The notes beneath the pieces are model-generated. The model was not told the origin of the DNA and did not search any database. It saw only the letters and a list, made by a program, of their open reading frames with translations. From Rhodoplanes sp. Z2-YC6860 (GTDB lineage: Bacteria > Pseudomonadota > Alphaproteobacteria > Rhizobiales > Xanthobacteraceae), in assembly GCF_001579845.1 (NCBI RefSeq), contig NZ_CP007440.1, positions 4,920,029 through 4,984,028 on the forward strand: a DNA stretch of 64,000 nucleotides, given 5' to 3'. A program made the position numbers and the translations under genes. Shown here one piece after another: positions 49,831-58,859 of this stretch. Numbering within the stretch: the stretch's first letter is position 1; each line of letters begins with the position of its first letter.

Positions 49831-50579
49831 GGCCGCTCCGCCAGGAATTCCAGCACGCCGGCTTTGTAGACCTTGTCGCCGACCGCGATCATGTGGTCAC
49901 GGTCGGGAATGGGCAGCGAGCGCGCATTTGGCATCAGCGCCACGAGCCGGTCGGGCGAGCCCGCAACGAGGTCGCGGGTTCCGATCGCCACCAGGGTCGG
50001 CGTCTTGATCGATCCAACCTGCTCGCGCGTCATCTCCTGCCGCGAGCCGCGAATGCAGGCCGCGAGCGCGCGGCGATCCGACTTGGTCTTGTCGGCGAAG
50101 GCGCGGAACGCATAGCCCTGCGCGTCGGTGACGTCGGCGAGCGACGGCGCCTCCATCGCGTCGGCGATGCTCTCGGGCAGCCCGACGCCTTCGACCAGGT
50201 GGATGCCGAGCCCGCCCAGCACGATGGAACGCGTCAGCTCCGGGCTCTCCAGCGCGAGAAACGCGGTGATCCGCGCGCCCATCGAATAGCCCATCACGTC
50301 AGCGCGGCCGATGCCGAGATGCGCCATCAAGGCCCGCACGTCGGACGCCATCTTGGCGGTGTGATATTCGGCCGGGTCATAGAGCTTGGCGGACTGACCG
50401 TGGCCACGATTGTCGAGCGCGATCACGCGGCGGCCTGCGCTCTTGAGCGTCGTGAACCAGCTGGTCTGGGCCCAATTCACGTCCTTGGACGAGGCGAACC
50501 CGTGGATGAGGATGATGGGATCGCCCTGCCCCTCATCGAGATAGGCGATCTCTACAGAACCGTGGCTGAAGGTCGGCAT
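49827..50579 (-). CDS. Alpha/beta-hydrolase
   Basis: A 250-residue hydrolase. It opens VEIAYLDEGQGDPIILIHGF, with DNRGHGQSAKLYDPAEYHTA, the nucleophile elbow DVMGYSMGARITAFLALESP, and the acid and His near TRDLVAGSPDRL and IPDRDHMIAVGD. The order is that of small carboxylesterase-like enzymes. It is translationally coupled to the second hydrolase gene. The two share only fold-level similarity, so they are not a recent duplication. Confidence 0.9.
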   Translation of the reverse strand: MPTFSHGSVEIAYLDEGQGDPIILIHGFASSKDVNWAQTSWFTTLKSAGRRVIALDNRGHGQSAKLYDPAEYHTAKMASDVRALMAHLGIGRADVMGYSMGARITAFLALESPELTRSIVLGGLGIHLVEGVGLPESIADAMEAPSLADVTDAQGYAFRAFADKTKSDRRALAACIRGSRQEMTREQVGSIKTPTLVAIGTRDLVAGSPDRLVALMPNARSLPIPDRDHMIAVGDKVYKAGVLEFLAERP

Positions 50580-50612
50580 GCGGGGGAGATAGAGACCAGG
50601 AACGCCGAAGGA

Positions 50613-51761
50613 TCAAGCCTTCGCGCCGGCTTTGACACCGAGCATCGCCGCATAGCGCGCCTGCTCACGGGCCCGCTTCCGCGCCAGATGGCGCTCGGTG
50701 GCGCGCTCGACACCGGACTTGGCGGACGAGACAAAACCAAACAGGGTTGCGATCGCACCCAGGATCCACATCGCCAGATTGAACGAGCTGATGGAGAGCA
50801 GGATCGCGCCGCGACCCAGCGTCTTGAGGATTGCCCGGGTCTTGCCGCCCTTCTTTTCGGCGAGCTTGGCGACGCGCGCCACTTCGGCGGGATTGTTGGC
50901 GATCTTCAGGCTATCCAACGCGGCCCGCGTCCCGGCTTTGGTCTGCACCTTGCCGACATCGCCGACCAACTGGACCAAGCCGCCGGCCTTCTCGACCTTC
51001 ACGGCCTCGCGCGCCGTGCGCACCGCGACGACCGGCTCGGCCAGCGAACCGCCGGCGCGCTTCAACGCCGCCCAATCGACGGTCTCGCGCAGCGAGCGGC
51101 CGATCCAGGACGCCATCGAGCCTGTGATCTTCCCGGTGCGGCGCGCGGCCTTGACGGCCGACAATCCGATCCGCGCCGGCGCGCCAAAGCCGATGGTCGC
51201 ATAGGTGCCGGCCGTGATGGCGATGCCGACACAGGCGAGCCCGAGCACGAGCTGATCGTAGTTCTCGCCGCTGGCGTAGCGGCTGCCTTCCCGCACGGCG
51301 TCGCGGATGTCGCCGAACACGAACAGATCACCGACCGCCGTACCGGCCAGGCCGACCGCATCCGCCGGATCGCCGGTGATCAGGCCGCGCGCGAAGCTGT
51401 TGGCGGCAGCAGCAGCCGAATTGGCTTCCTCCACGGCATCGTCGACCCGCTTGCGAAGATCGGACGAAAGCTCGACGTGCCGGTCATCGGCCAGCTCGAC
51501 GAAGCTTTTCGCAAGATCAGCGTCGTTGGCCTTCAGGGCCGATTCGATCTCGGCCGTCGCGACCTTGCCGTCGAAGGCGCGCGACAACGCGCGGTCGCTG
51601 ATCGCCACCGGATCTTCGTAGGCCTTGAGCAGCGAATTCGCTTCGAACGCCAGCGGCGCGCAGAACACCGCCGCGACGGCGAATCCGGTCGCTGCCGTCC
51701 AGGCATGCCAGACCGGCCGATGCGGCCGTGGAACGCGGATCATGCGGTGTGTCGCAGACAT
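50613..51761 (-). CDS. Multi-pass membrane protein of unknown function
   Basis: A 382-residue protein. Hydrophobic segments are about residues 20-40 (TAATGFAVAAVFCAPLAF), 165-190 (QLVLGLACVGIAITAGTYAT) and 325-350 (LAMWILGAIATLFGFVSSAK). The N-terminal soluble part is helical and acidic. The middle motif VGDLFVFGDIRDAVREGSRY followed by the membrane helix occurs in uncharacterised envelope proteins and looks like regions that precede toxin domains. The C-terminus is basic (ERHLARKRAREQARYAAMLG). ATG at 51761 is preferred over an upstream TTG. Confidence 0.65.
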   Translation of the reverse strand: MSATHRMIRVPRPHRPVWHAWTAATGFAVAAVFCAPLAFEANSLLKAYEDPVAISDRALSRAFDGKVATAEIESALKANDADLAKSFVELADDRHVELSSDLRKRVDDAVEEANSAAAAANSFARGLITGDPADAVGLAGTAVGDLFVFGDIRDAVREGSRYASGENYDQLVLGLACVGIAITAGTYATIGFGAPARIGLSAVKAARRTGKITGSMASWIGRSLRETVDWAALKRAGGSLAEPVVAVRTAREAVKVEKAGGLVQLVGDVGKVQTKAGTRAALDSLKIANNPAEVARVAKLAEKKGGKTRAILKTLGRGAILLSISSFNLAMWILGAIATLFGFVSSAKSGVERATERHLARKRAREQARYAAMLGVKAGAKA

Positions 51762-51915
51762 CGTTTCAACTCGCCACAATCAACCGGCTGGCCTTCAGAC
51801 GTGTTCCAAATGCGGTGAATTTGAGGATTTGCGGAAAGCTGTGACTAGGAAAGCTTAATGCAGATCGTTATGGTGCAGCGCATAACTGCACGTCAGGCCA
51901 GAAATCTGCGGAACC

Positions 51916-52158
51916 ATGTCCGACCATATCGTTCCCCACTTCCACAACGATCCGGGTGTCGCGGTGATCGAGATCGGCGCACACGAATTCCAGTGCGTCG
52001 GCGCCAAGCCGCCGTTCGACCACCCTCATGTGTTCCTCGATATGGGCGCCGACAAGGAGATCATCTGTCCTTATTGTTCGACGCTCTACCGGCACGATCC
52101 GAATCTCGATCCTCATGAGGCGCGGCCGGCGGCCTGCGCATTGACCGAAGCAGTGTGA
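51916..52158 (+). CDS. CHCC zinc-finger protein (NDUFS6-like)
   Basis: An 80-residue protein of the zf-CHCC type (PF10276), related to the zinc-binding NDUFS6 subunit of complex I. Ligands are in EFQCVGAKPPFDHPHVFLDM (Cys, His) and EIICPYCSTLYRHDP (two Cys). DHPHVFLDMG is the family hallmark. Rhizobial genomes often place it before an FAD monooxygenase gene, as here (13 bases apart). Whether it assists complex I or the neighbour is not known. Confidence 0.9.
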   Translation: MSDHIVPHFHNDPGVAVIEIGAHEFQCVGAKPPFDHPHVFLDMGADKEIICPYCSTLYRHDPNLDPHEARPAACALTEAV

Positions 52159-52171
52159 ACGCGGGAGCTCC

Positions 52172-53419
52172 GTGGCGTCATCGCGCAACGTCCTGATCGC
52201 GGGCGCGGGCATCGGTGGATTGAGTGCCGCGCTGATGCTGGCGCGGAGCGGTTTCCGCGTCACGCTGATGGAACAGGCCGAGCGGCTCGAAGAGACCGGC
52301 GCCGGCATTCAGCTCTCCCCGAACGCCACCCGCATCCTGATCGAAATGGGCCTCGGCTCGCGGCTCAAAGCCGATGTGTTCGAGCCGAAAGGGATCACGA
52401 TCCACACCGCATCGGGCAGCACGCTGGCCCGCATCCCGCTTGGAGCTGACGCCGAGAAGCGCTACGGCGCGCCCTACTGGTCGATCCATCGTGCCGATTT
52501 GCAGATGGCACTGCTCGAAGCCGTGCAGGCGAACCCCGACATTTCGCTGCGGCTTGGCACCCGGGTCGAGGATTTCGTGGTGCACGCCCACGGCGTCAGC
52601 GCCGCCTGCCGCAGGCGCTCCACGGCATCCGAGGAACACGGCATTGCGCTGATTGCCGCTGACGGGCTGTGGTCGGTGCTGCGGCCGCGGCTCGGCGTGC
52701 GCGCCCGCCCGCAATTCCGCAAGCGCACCGCCTGGCGGGCGCTGGTGCCGGCCTCCACCGTCGACGCCGAGTTCCGCGCGCCCGAGGTGCAGCTCTGGCT
52801 CGGCCGCAGCGCCCACATCGTGCATTACCCGGTCAAGACCGGCGCGCTGATCAACATCGTGGCCATCGTCGACGACAACTGGGCGGAGCCCGGCTGGGCC
52901 GCGAGCGGCGACCGCGAGCAGCTCCTCTCGCGCTACTCGCAGTGGAGCTGGTGCGCGCCGGTGCGTGACTTCCTGGCGCAGCCGGACCGCTGGACGAAAT
53001 GGGCGCTCTACGACATCGATCCGTTCAGCCCCTGGAGTGACGGCCCGGTGACGCTCCTGGGAGATGCCGCCCACCCGATGCTGCCGTTCCTTGCTCAAGG
53101 CGCCGCCATGGCGATCGAGGACGCCGCCGTGCTGGCCGATTGCATGGGCCGCTATCCCGACGACGTCGCCTCGGCGATGCGCCGCTACGAGCGGGCGCGA
53201 CGGCGGCGCACCGCGCGGGTGCAGAATGCCGCCCGCAGCAACGGCCGGACCTACCACATGAGCGCGGCCGAGGCCGTGCTGCGCAATATCTTTCTGCGAT
53301 TGGCCGGCGGTCCCCTGCTGCTGTACCGCTACAATTGGCTCTATGATTGGCACACCGCCACGCCGGGCAGCGTGGCCCGCGAGCATAAGCTGCCCAGCGC
53401 GCGGCCCGATGACGAATAG
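52172..53419 (+). CDS. FAD-dependent monooxygenase (salicylate hydroxylase-like)
   Basis: A 415-residue class A flavoprotein monooxygenase. The Rossmann GxGxxG is in VLIAGAGIGGLSAALMLARS. The DG motif is in GIALIAADGLWSVLRPRLGV and the GD motif in VTLLGDAAHPMLPFLAQGAA. AGIQLSPNATRILIEMGLGS is typical of the salicylate/3-hydroxybenzoate hydroxylase group. The substrate is unknown. The start is GTG after GGGAGCTCC. It follows the zinc-finger gene and precedes the core-MetE gene by 32 bases. Confidence 0.92.
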   Translation: MASSRNVLIAGAGIGGLSAALMLARSGFRVTLMEQAERLEETGAGIQLSPNATRILIEMGLGSRLKADVFEPKGITIHTASGSTLARIPLGADAEKRYGAPYWSIHRADLQMALLEAVQANPDISLRLGTRVEDFVVHAHGVSAACRRRSTASEEHGIALIAADGLWSVLRPRLGVRARPQFRKRTAWRALVPASTVDAEFRAPEVQLWLGRSAHIVHYPVKTGALINIVAIVDDNWAEPGWAASGDREQLLSRYSQWSWCAPVRDFLAQPDRWTKWALYDIDPFSPWSDGPVTLLGDAAHPMLPFLAQGAAMAIEDAAVLADCMGRYPDDVASAMRRYERARRRRTARVQNAARSNGRTYHMSAAEAVLRNIFLRLAGGPLLLYRYNWLYDWHTATPGSVAREHKLPSARPDDE

Positions 53420-53451
53420 GCCTGCGAGTAAGCCAAGCCGGAGCTGCTCAG

Positions 53452-54471
53452 ATGTTTCCGACCACCATCGCGGGCTCGCTGCCCAAGCCCTCGTGGCTGG
53501 CCGAGCCCGACAAGCTATGGCCGCAATGGCGGCTCACGGGCCCGGATCTTGCGGCCGGCAAGTTCGACGCGACGCTGTTGGCGCTCAAGCTGCAGGAGGA
53601 CGCCGGCATCGACATCGTCACCGATGGCGAGCAGTCGCGGCAGCACTTCGTCCACGGCTTTCTCGAATTCGTAGACGGCATCGACTTCGGCAAGAAGGTC
53701 GAGATGGGCATCCGCAACAACCGCTACAAGGCGATGGTGCCCACCGTCACCGGCGCGTTGAAGCTTCGCGGCCGCGTCCACGGCGCGGAGGCCCGCTTTG
53801 CCCGCGCCCACACCACGCGCAAGCTCAAGATCACCATGCCCGGTCCGATGACCATCATCGACACCATCGCCGACGCGCATTACGGCGACCGGGTGAAGAT
53901 GGCGTTTGCCTTTGCCGACCTCCTCAACCAGGAGGCTCGCGCGCTCGAGGCCGACGGCGTCGACGCCATCCAGTTCGATGAGCCGGCCTTCAACGTCTAC
54001 ATGAAGGACGTCTCGACCTGGGGCGTCGAGGCTCTGCATCGCGCCATTGACGGGCTCAAATGCCGGACCGCAGTGCACATCTGCTACGGCTACGGCATCA
54101 AGGCCAACATCGACTGGAAGACCACACTCGGCGGCGAATGGCGGCAATACGAGGACACCTTCCCGGCGCTCGCGGCAAGCCGCCTCACCGAGGTGTCGCT
54201 GGAATGCATCCACTCGAAGGTGCCGATCGAATTGCTTGCGCTGCTCAAGGGTAAGGATGTCCAGATCGGCGTCATCGACGTGGCGACCGATGCGATCGAG
54301 ACACCCGAGCAGGTCGCCGCAACCATCGAGGCGGCGCTCAAGCATGTGGCGAAGGAGCGCATCATCGCCGGCACCAATTGCGGCATGGCGCCGATGCGCC
54401 GCGACATCGCGGCGGCGAAGCTTGTGGCGTTGGGTCAGGGCGTGGCGCTCGCGCGCAAGCGCTTCGGCTGA
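53452..54471 (+). CDS. Core-MetE type methionine synthase-like protein
   Basis: A 339-residue TIM-barrel protein matching the catalytic C-terminal half of cobalamin-independent methionine synthase. Zinc ligands are His209 and Cys211 (VHICYGYG), Glu251 (VSLECIHSK) and Cys310 (AGTNCGM). VDAIQFDEPAFNVYMKDVST is the conserved substrate block. Core-MetE proteins lack the N-terminal half and some use methylcobalamin as methyl donor. The reaction in this organism is untested. It ends an operon with the zinc finger and monooxygenase genes. Confidence 0.88.
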   Translation: MFPTTIAGSLPKPSWLAEPDKLWPQWRLTGPDLAAGKFDATLLALKLQEDAGIDIVTDGEQSRQHFVHGFLEFVDGIDFGKKVEMGIRNNRYKAMVPTVTGALKLRGRVHGAEARFARAHTTRKLKITMPGPMTIIDTIADAHYGDRVKMAFAFADLLNQEARALEADGVDAIQFDEPAFNVYMKDVSTWGVEALHRAIDGLKCRTAVHICYGYGIKANIDWKTTLGGEWRQYEDTFPALAASRLTEVSLECIHSKVPIELLALLKGKDVQIGVIDVATDAIETPEQVAATIEAALKHVAKERIIAGTNCGMAPMRRDIAAAKLVALGQGVALARKRFG

Positions 54472-54485
54472 GGACGCCGCACGGC

Positions 54486-54860
54486 TCAGTACACCGTGCG
54501 CCCGCTCGAATACTTGTTATCGATGGCGCACTTCTTCTCGGCCGAAGCGCGCGCCAGTTCTTCGAGATCGCCGCCGGTCTGGACGTATTCGGTGCGGTAG
54601 GCGATTGCGTTGACGAACTCGCCGCCGGCCGACTGCGACGAGCGCGCCATCAACTGCTCGAGTTCGGTGCGCCGCTTCCGGGTCTCGATGATGCGAGCCT
54701 CGATATTGGGGCACGGGTAGATGGTGTACTTCCCCGGCGACACGGCCGCGCGGCCCCCAAACTCGTCGCTGACCGTTCCGCAGCCGGCCAAGGCCAATGC
54801 CGCAAGCACGCTGCTGCAGGCCAAGAGCCAGCGCGGTCGCGCACGCCAAACGTTGCGCAA
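54486..54860 (-). CDS. Small lipoprotein, coiled-coil-like
   Basis: A protein of about 124 residues. A lipobox (LALAGC) ends the signal LLACSSVLAALALAGC. The mature part includes GKYTIYPCPNIEARIIETRK and RRTELEQLMARSSQSAGGEF, a helical segment with heptad character. The last part has LEELARASAEKKCAIDNKYS. No start ATG is well placed; a TTG at 54860 after GAGCAGGG gives a normal lipoprotein signal. It converges on the core-MetE gene with 14 bases between stops. Function unknown. Confidence 0.65.
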   Translation of the reverse strand: MRNVWRARPRWLLACSSVLAALALAGCGTVSDEFGGRAAVSPGKYTIYPCPNIEARIIETRKRRTELEQLMARSSQSAGGEFVNAIAYRTEYVQTGGDLEELARASAEKKCAIDNKYSSGRTVY

Positions 54861-55055
54861 CCCTGCTCGATGATTCCGTGGTGACTGCTCGCGCAGGCCT
54901 AAATCCCCATCCCGACAGGCGGGAGATAACCAGAAAAAGTAAAGAATCCAGGGCGCAATTCTGGCATTGGCGAGGCCGCGCCGCCGAGCCATCAGCGCGT
55001 TTACGCGCGTCTTCGACGCGCTATGGCGAGGATCCGGCGCGGCATACCACCAAGC

Positions 55056-55087
55056 GTTCGCGCTGGCGAACGAGCGGCCAGCGCGGC
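55056..55087. repeat. Second copy of palindromic repeat type A
   Basis: GTTCGCGCTGGCGA at 55056-55069 and CGAGCGGCCAGCGCG at 55071-55085 resemble the arms of the hairpin at 39467-39506. The inner arms CGCGCTGGC and GCCAGCGCG pair perfectly. This copy lies between the universal stress protein gene and the lipoprotein gene. Two copies 15 kb apart indicate a dispersed palindrome. Confidence 0.6.
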
Positions 55088-55116
55088 ATCCGATCCAAAA
55101 GAAGATCGGAGGTAGG

Positions 55117-55962
55117 TCAGTGCGCCATGAACACCGGAAGGTCGGCATGAGCCAGGATATGGCTCGTCGCGCCGCCGAAGATCATCTGCCGCAACCGGCT
55201 CTGGGTGTATGCGCCCTTGACCAGAAGATCGCAGCCCTCGGCCTTGGCCTGCTCGAGGATCACCTGTCCGGTGGTCTTGCCATCGAGGTTGACGGTCTTG
55301 AGCTTGGCCGGGATGCCGTTGAAATGAAGATGCCGCAGGAACTGCTCGGCCGACGGACCCGGCACACCCTGGCCGCCGGGAACGAACAGCACCGTGACCT
55401 GTGAGGCCTGATGCAGCAACGGCATGGCGAAGGCCGTGGTCCGCGCCTGCTCGGTGCTGCAATTCCAATGGATCAGGATGTTGGTGGCGATCTGCTTGGG
55501 CGGTGTGGGCGGCGCCAGCAGGATCGGCTTGCCGCTTTCGAACAGGCCCGACTCGATGGCGCGGTTGTGCAGCCCGATCGTATTGGCGTCAGGCCGCCCC
55601 AGCACCGTGACGTCGAACACCCGGCCGTAGCTGCCGACGAAGCCCTCGCCTTCGGGCGCCTCGTCGAGCCAGGCGCACGACAGCCCCTTGGAGGCTGCGC
55701 CGGCCCGCGGAATGCTCCGCTCGGTCATGAACCCTTCAAACATCTTGCGTGCCTGGGCAGCCTCTTCGAGGCTTTCCTGGCGATAGGATTCGAGCGGAAT
55801 CGATCCAGCCGGATCGACCGCCACGAACTCGCTGATGCCGAAGCGTAGCGGGAACCCTTCAATGTAGCTGTCGCATTTCCGCGCCAGCAGCAACGCTGTC
55901 TCAAGCACCGACGCCATGCCGTCGTGCGGCTCCATAGGAACCAGAATGGATTTCATGCTCAT
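55117..55962 (-). CDS. Universal stress protein (tandem Usp-like)
   Basis: A 281-residue UspA-family protein of two Usp-like halves. The first begins MKSILVPMEPHDGMASVLET and the second ATNILIHWNCSTEQARTTAF. LEQAKAEGCDLLVKGAYTQS precedes the nucleotide-loop region RLRQMIFGGATSHILAHADL and PVFMAH. The glycine motif is partly kept (GGATSHIL), so ATP binding is possible. Role: stress-induced cytoplasmic protein. The ATG at 55962 follows GGGAGCAAG; ATG at 55956 is the only close alternative. Confidence 0.9.
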   Translation of the reverse strand: MSMKSILVPMEPHDGMASVLETALLLARKCDSYIEGFPLRFGISEFVAVDPAGSIPLESYRQESLEEAAQARKMFEGFMTERSIPRAGAASKGLSCAWLDEAPEGEGFVGSYGRVFDVTVLGRPDANTIGLHNRAIESGLFESGKPILLAPPTPPKQIATNILIHWNCSTEQARTTAFAMPLLHQASQVTVLFVPGGQGVPGPSAEQFLRHLHFNGIPAKLKTVNLDGKTTGQVILEQAKAEGCDLLVKGAYTQSRLRQMIFGGATSHILAHADLPVFMAH

Positions 55963-56181
55963 GACTTGCTCCCGCGGGTCGTCATCGAAGGCATCCCCTC
56001 CTTCGGCGATCGTGACCGAATGCAGTGTCACCCGATCGAAGCAGACAACCGGATTTCAGCTATCCGCTCAACGGCGACGAGTCGGTCGAGTATCATCAAA
56101 CTATGTGATTTGCCTGACGTTTTTGTCAATCGCGGCCACCGCCTCGCGCGCACGCGCCGCACCGTTCCGGACGCAGCGCAC

Positions 56182-56213
56182 AAAAAAATCCCTCTCCCAT
56201 TTTTGAGAGAGGG
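56182..56213 (-). terminator. Intrinsic terminator of the chemoreceptor gene
   Basis: CCCTCTC (56190-56196) pairs with GAGAGGG (56207-56213). On the minus strand the stem is followed by ATTTTTTTG. It lies 35 bases past the stop codon at 56248. Stem plus T-run is typical of a Rho-independent terminator. Confidence 0.8.
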
Positions 56214-56247
56214 ACAAGAGATACACGCGCCGGTCGTATGAGAGCGC

Positions 56248-58629
56248 CTAGAACTCTGCCCAGTCGGGATCGTTCTTGACCGCCAGCGCGCCCTGCGTGA
56301 CGGCGCGGGCAGACTTTGCCGCCGGCTTGCTGACGGACGGCCTGATCGGCGCAGCCTTTCGCACAACCGAAGCAGCGCTGCGGCTCGCACCGGCGTGGTC
56401 CATGGCGCTGACATGGAAGAACGCCACCCGCTCGTCCATGGCACGGGCCTGCTGCTCCAGCACCTTGGCGGTCGCGGCATTCTCCTCGACCAGCGCCGAG
56501 TTCTGCTGCGTCACCTCGTCCATCTGGCTCAGCGCCTTGTTGACCTGCTCGATGCCGGATGACTGCTCGCTGCTGGCCGTGGCGATTTCGGCCACGATGC
56601 TGGCCACGGTCTTGATCGACTCGACGATCTCCTGGAGCGCCTGTCCGGCCCTGTTCACGAGGTCGACGCCCTCTTGCACTTGACCGCTCGAATTGGTGAT
56701 CAGGTCCTTGATGTCTTTCGCCGCCTGGGACGACCGCTGCGCGAGGCTGCGGACTTCGGCCGCCACCACCGCGAAGCCCCGGCCGGCATCGCCGGCACGC
56801 GCCGCTTCGACTGCCGCGTTCAGCGCCAACAGATTCGTCTGCCGTGCGATCTCGTCGATCACGCCGATGATATCGGAGATCTGCCGCGACGACTCCTCGA
56901 TCTTGGCCATGGCATTCACGGCCTTGGCGACCACCTCGCCGCCGCGGTCCGCCACCGCCCGTGTTGCCGCAGCCGAATGATTGGCCGCCTGGGCGTTCTC
57001 GGCGTTCTTCTTCACCGTGGTAGAGATTTCCTCCATCGAGGCCGACGTCTCCTCAAGGCTCGCGGCCTGTTCCTCGGTCCGCTGCGACAGATCGGTCGTG
57101 CTTGTGGAAATTTCCTTCGAGGCGTTGGTGACCTCGCCGGCCGAGGTCTTGATGCCACCGATCGTTTCTTCGATCTGGCCGATCGCCGAATTGAAATTGT
57201 CGCGGATTTGCCGATAGGCCTCGCTGAAGCCTTCTCCCAGCCGGAAGCTGAGTTCGCCTTCGGTCAGCTTCTGCAGGCCTTCGGCCAGCATGCCGACCGC
57301 ACGGCCCTGCTCTTCGGCGACCTTCGCCTGGGCGCGAGCCTCAGCATCCTGGCGCTCGGCTTCGAGGCGGGCCGCTTCGGCCTGACGATCCGCCTCCGAC
57401 TTCATGCGCTGCGTGGCCTCGGCGGCCTCGCGCCGCGCCTTCTCGTCCGCCAGCACCTTGAATTTCTCGACGGCATTCGACACGTCGCCGATCTCGTCCT
57501 TGCGATCGAGCCCCGGCAGCACCACTGAGAAGTCGCCTTCCGCCACCTTCAGCATTGCCTGCTGAATCTGGCGCAACGGGCTCGTGACCCGGCGCGTCAC
57601 CACGAACATCATGCCCGCGCTGAAGGCGATCGCGACGAGCAGCAACGAAACTTGAATCGAAAACGAGGTGATCGCCGCGGCGTGTTCACGCGCGGCGTGC
57701 TCCTTTGCCGTGTCCAGCGCCGACTCGGCGACATGCAGCAGCGTGCCGAGCTTGCCGACCGACATCGGCAGCCAAGTGGCGACCGTGTATGGCACCGCCT
57801 CCTTGGCCATCAGGGCCTTGAACGTCTTCAGCCGCAGTTGACTGTAGTCACCGAAGAACTCCTGCTTGGCGGTGGCAACCGCCTTGTGAAAGGCTGCCGG
57901 CAGATTTAGGCCCGAAGCGACCTGTTCAAGCGTGGCCCAGGCGTTCTCCGCCTTGGCGACACTCGCGGTGTAGGTCATCATCGCGTCCGGCGGCAACGCC
58001 ACACCGCCAAGCGTGTTCGAGATCATCACCGACGAGTCGCCGGCACTGTTGCGCGTTTCCCAAGCAAGCTGCTTGATCAGAAGCAACTGGTCGACATAGC
58101 CATCTTCGAGCTTCACGGACGCCATCATCCGCGCCGTCAGACTGTCGATCATCTGAACAAGGCCATCCATCTCGGCGAAGGCCTCCTTGGCGAGGCCAGA
58201 CGGCCGCGAAGCCTTCGGCTGCGCCAGAGCTGCAGCGGATGCCTTGTGCAGCACTTCGAGCTTCTTGATCGACTTGTCGAGCGCGGCGACCGCGGCATCG
58301 CGCCCGGGGAAGTCCAGGTTGGCCATCGAAGCAAGCCCCGCCTTCAGAGCCGGCATTTCGGCCTCACGCAGGGTGCGCAACTGGTCAGGCAGCGTCGAAT
58401 AGGTGCGGTCCGAGGCGAGTTCGCGGGACGTCGTCGAACGATCGACCCGCAGATTGTGCAGCGCCGTGAAGAAGCTCGCCGACGTCTCGACGACTCCCGC
58501 GATCCGTTGGACCGTCGCCTGCCGGTGCCACGAGTTCCAGGCACCGACCGACAGCACGATCACGATTGCGGCCGACAGCGTCAGGATGACCGACTTCAAC
58601 AGCAGGTTGACGGATAGGCGTTGGATCAT
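56248..58629 (-). CDS. Methyl-accepting chemotaxis protein
   Basis: A 793-residue chemoreceptor. TM1 is about residues 12-30 ([19 protein letters not shown]), then a long helical sensor domain (about 35-310) of unknown ligand. TM2 is about 315-345 ([20 protein letters not shown]) followed by HAMP. The signalling tip is [20 protein letters not shown] and [20 protein letters not shown], invariant in MCPs. The C-terminus ends PDWAEF, an xWxxF-type pentapeptide used by CheR/CheB for docking. No che genes are in the window, so it is an orphan receptor. Confidence 0.94.
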   Translation of the reverse strand: MIQRLSVNLLLKSVILTLSAAIVIVLSVGAWNSWHRQATVQRIAGVVETSASFFTALHNLRVDRSTTSRELASDRTYSTLPDQLRTLREAEMPALKAGLASMANLDFPGRDAAVAALDKSIKKLEVLHKASAAALAQPKASRPSGLAKEAFAEMDGLVQMIDSLTARMMASVKLEDGYVDQLLLIKQLAWETRNSAGDSSVMISNTLGGVALPPDAMMTYTASVAKAENAWATLEQVASGLNLPAAFHKAVATAKQEFFGDYSQLRLKTFKALMAKEAVPYTVATWLPMSVGKLGTLLHVAESALDTAKEHAAREHAAAITSFSIQVSLLLVAIAFSAGMMFVVTRRVTSPLRQIQQAMLKVAEGDFSVVLPGLDRKDEIGDVSNAVEKFKVLADEKARREAAEATQRMKSEADRQAEAARLEAERQDAEARAQAKVAEEQGRAVGMLAEGLQKLTEGELSFRLGEGFSEAYRQIRDNFNSAIGQIEETIGGIKTSAGEVTNASKEISTSTTDLSQRTEEQAASLEETSASMEEISTTVKKNAENAQAANHSAAATRAVADRGGEVVAKAVNAMAKIEESSRQISDIIGVIDEIARQTNLLALNAAVEAARAGDAGRGFAVVAAEVRSLAQRSSQAAKDIKDLITNSSGQVQEGVDLVNRAGQALQEIVESIKTVASIVAEIATASSEQSSGIEQVNKALSQMDEVTQQNSALVEENAATAKVLEQQARAMDERVAFFHVSAMDHAGASRSAASVVRKAAPIRPSVSKPAAKSARAVTQGALAVKNDPDWAEF

Positions 58630-58859
58630 TGCGGCACTCTTGATTGTGTTTTTAGGCGCAGGGCGAACGGTTCAGCGGCACCCTTCGCGGATTCGCCAAA
58701 TTGTCAGGTATTAAGATTTGAAAGGTTTCGATTAATTTCGCGTAAACCATCAGGGCGGAACTGTGCCGGCGCGACAATTGCCCCCGCGGACGGGCATCCG
58801 GCAGGCCGACCATTCAACCGATGGCATTTTGAAACCGCCGCCGATGCGGCGCGGTGATT

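Noticed and set aside
49815-51818. 667-codon plus-strand frame spanning two minus-strand genes
   Set aside because: It runs through an alpha/beta-hydrolase and a membrane protein gene in reverse, with Arg/His/Gly-rich composition and no motif.
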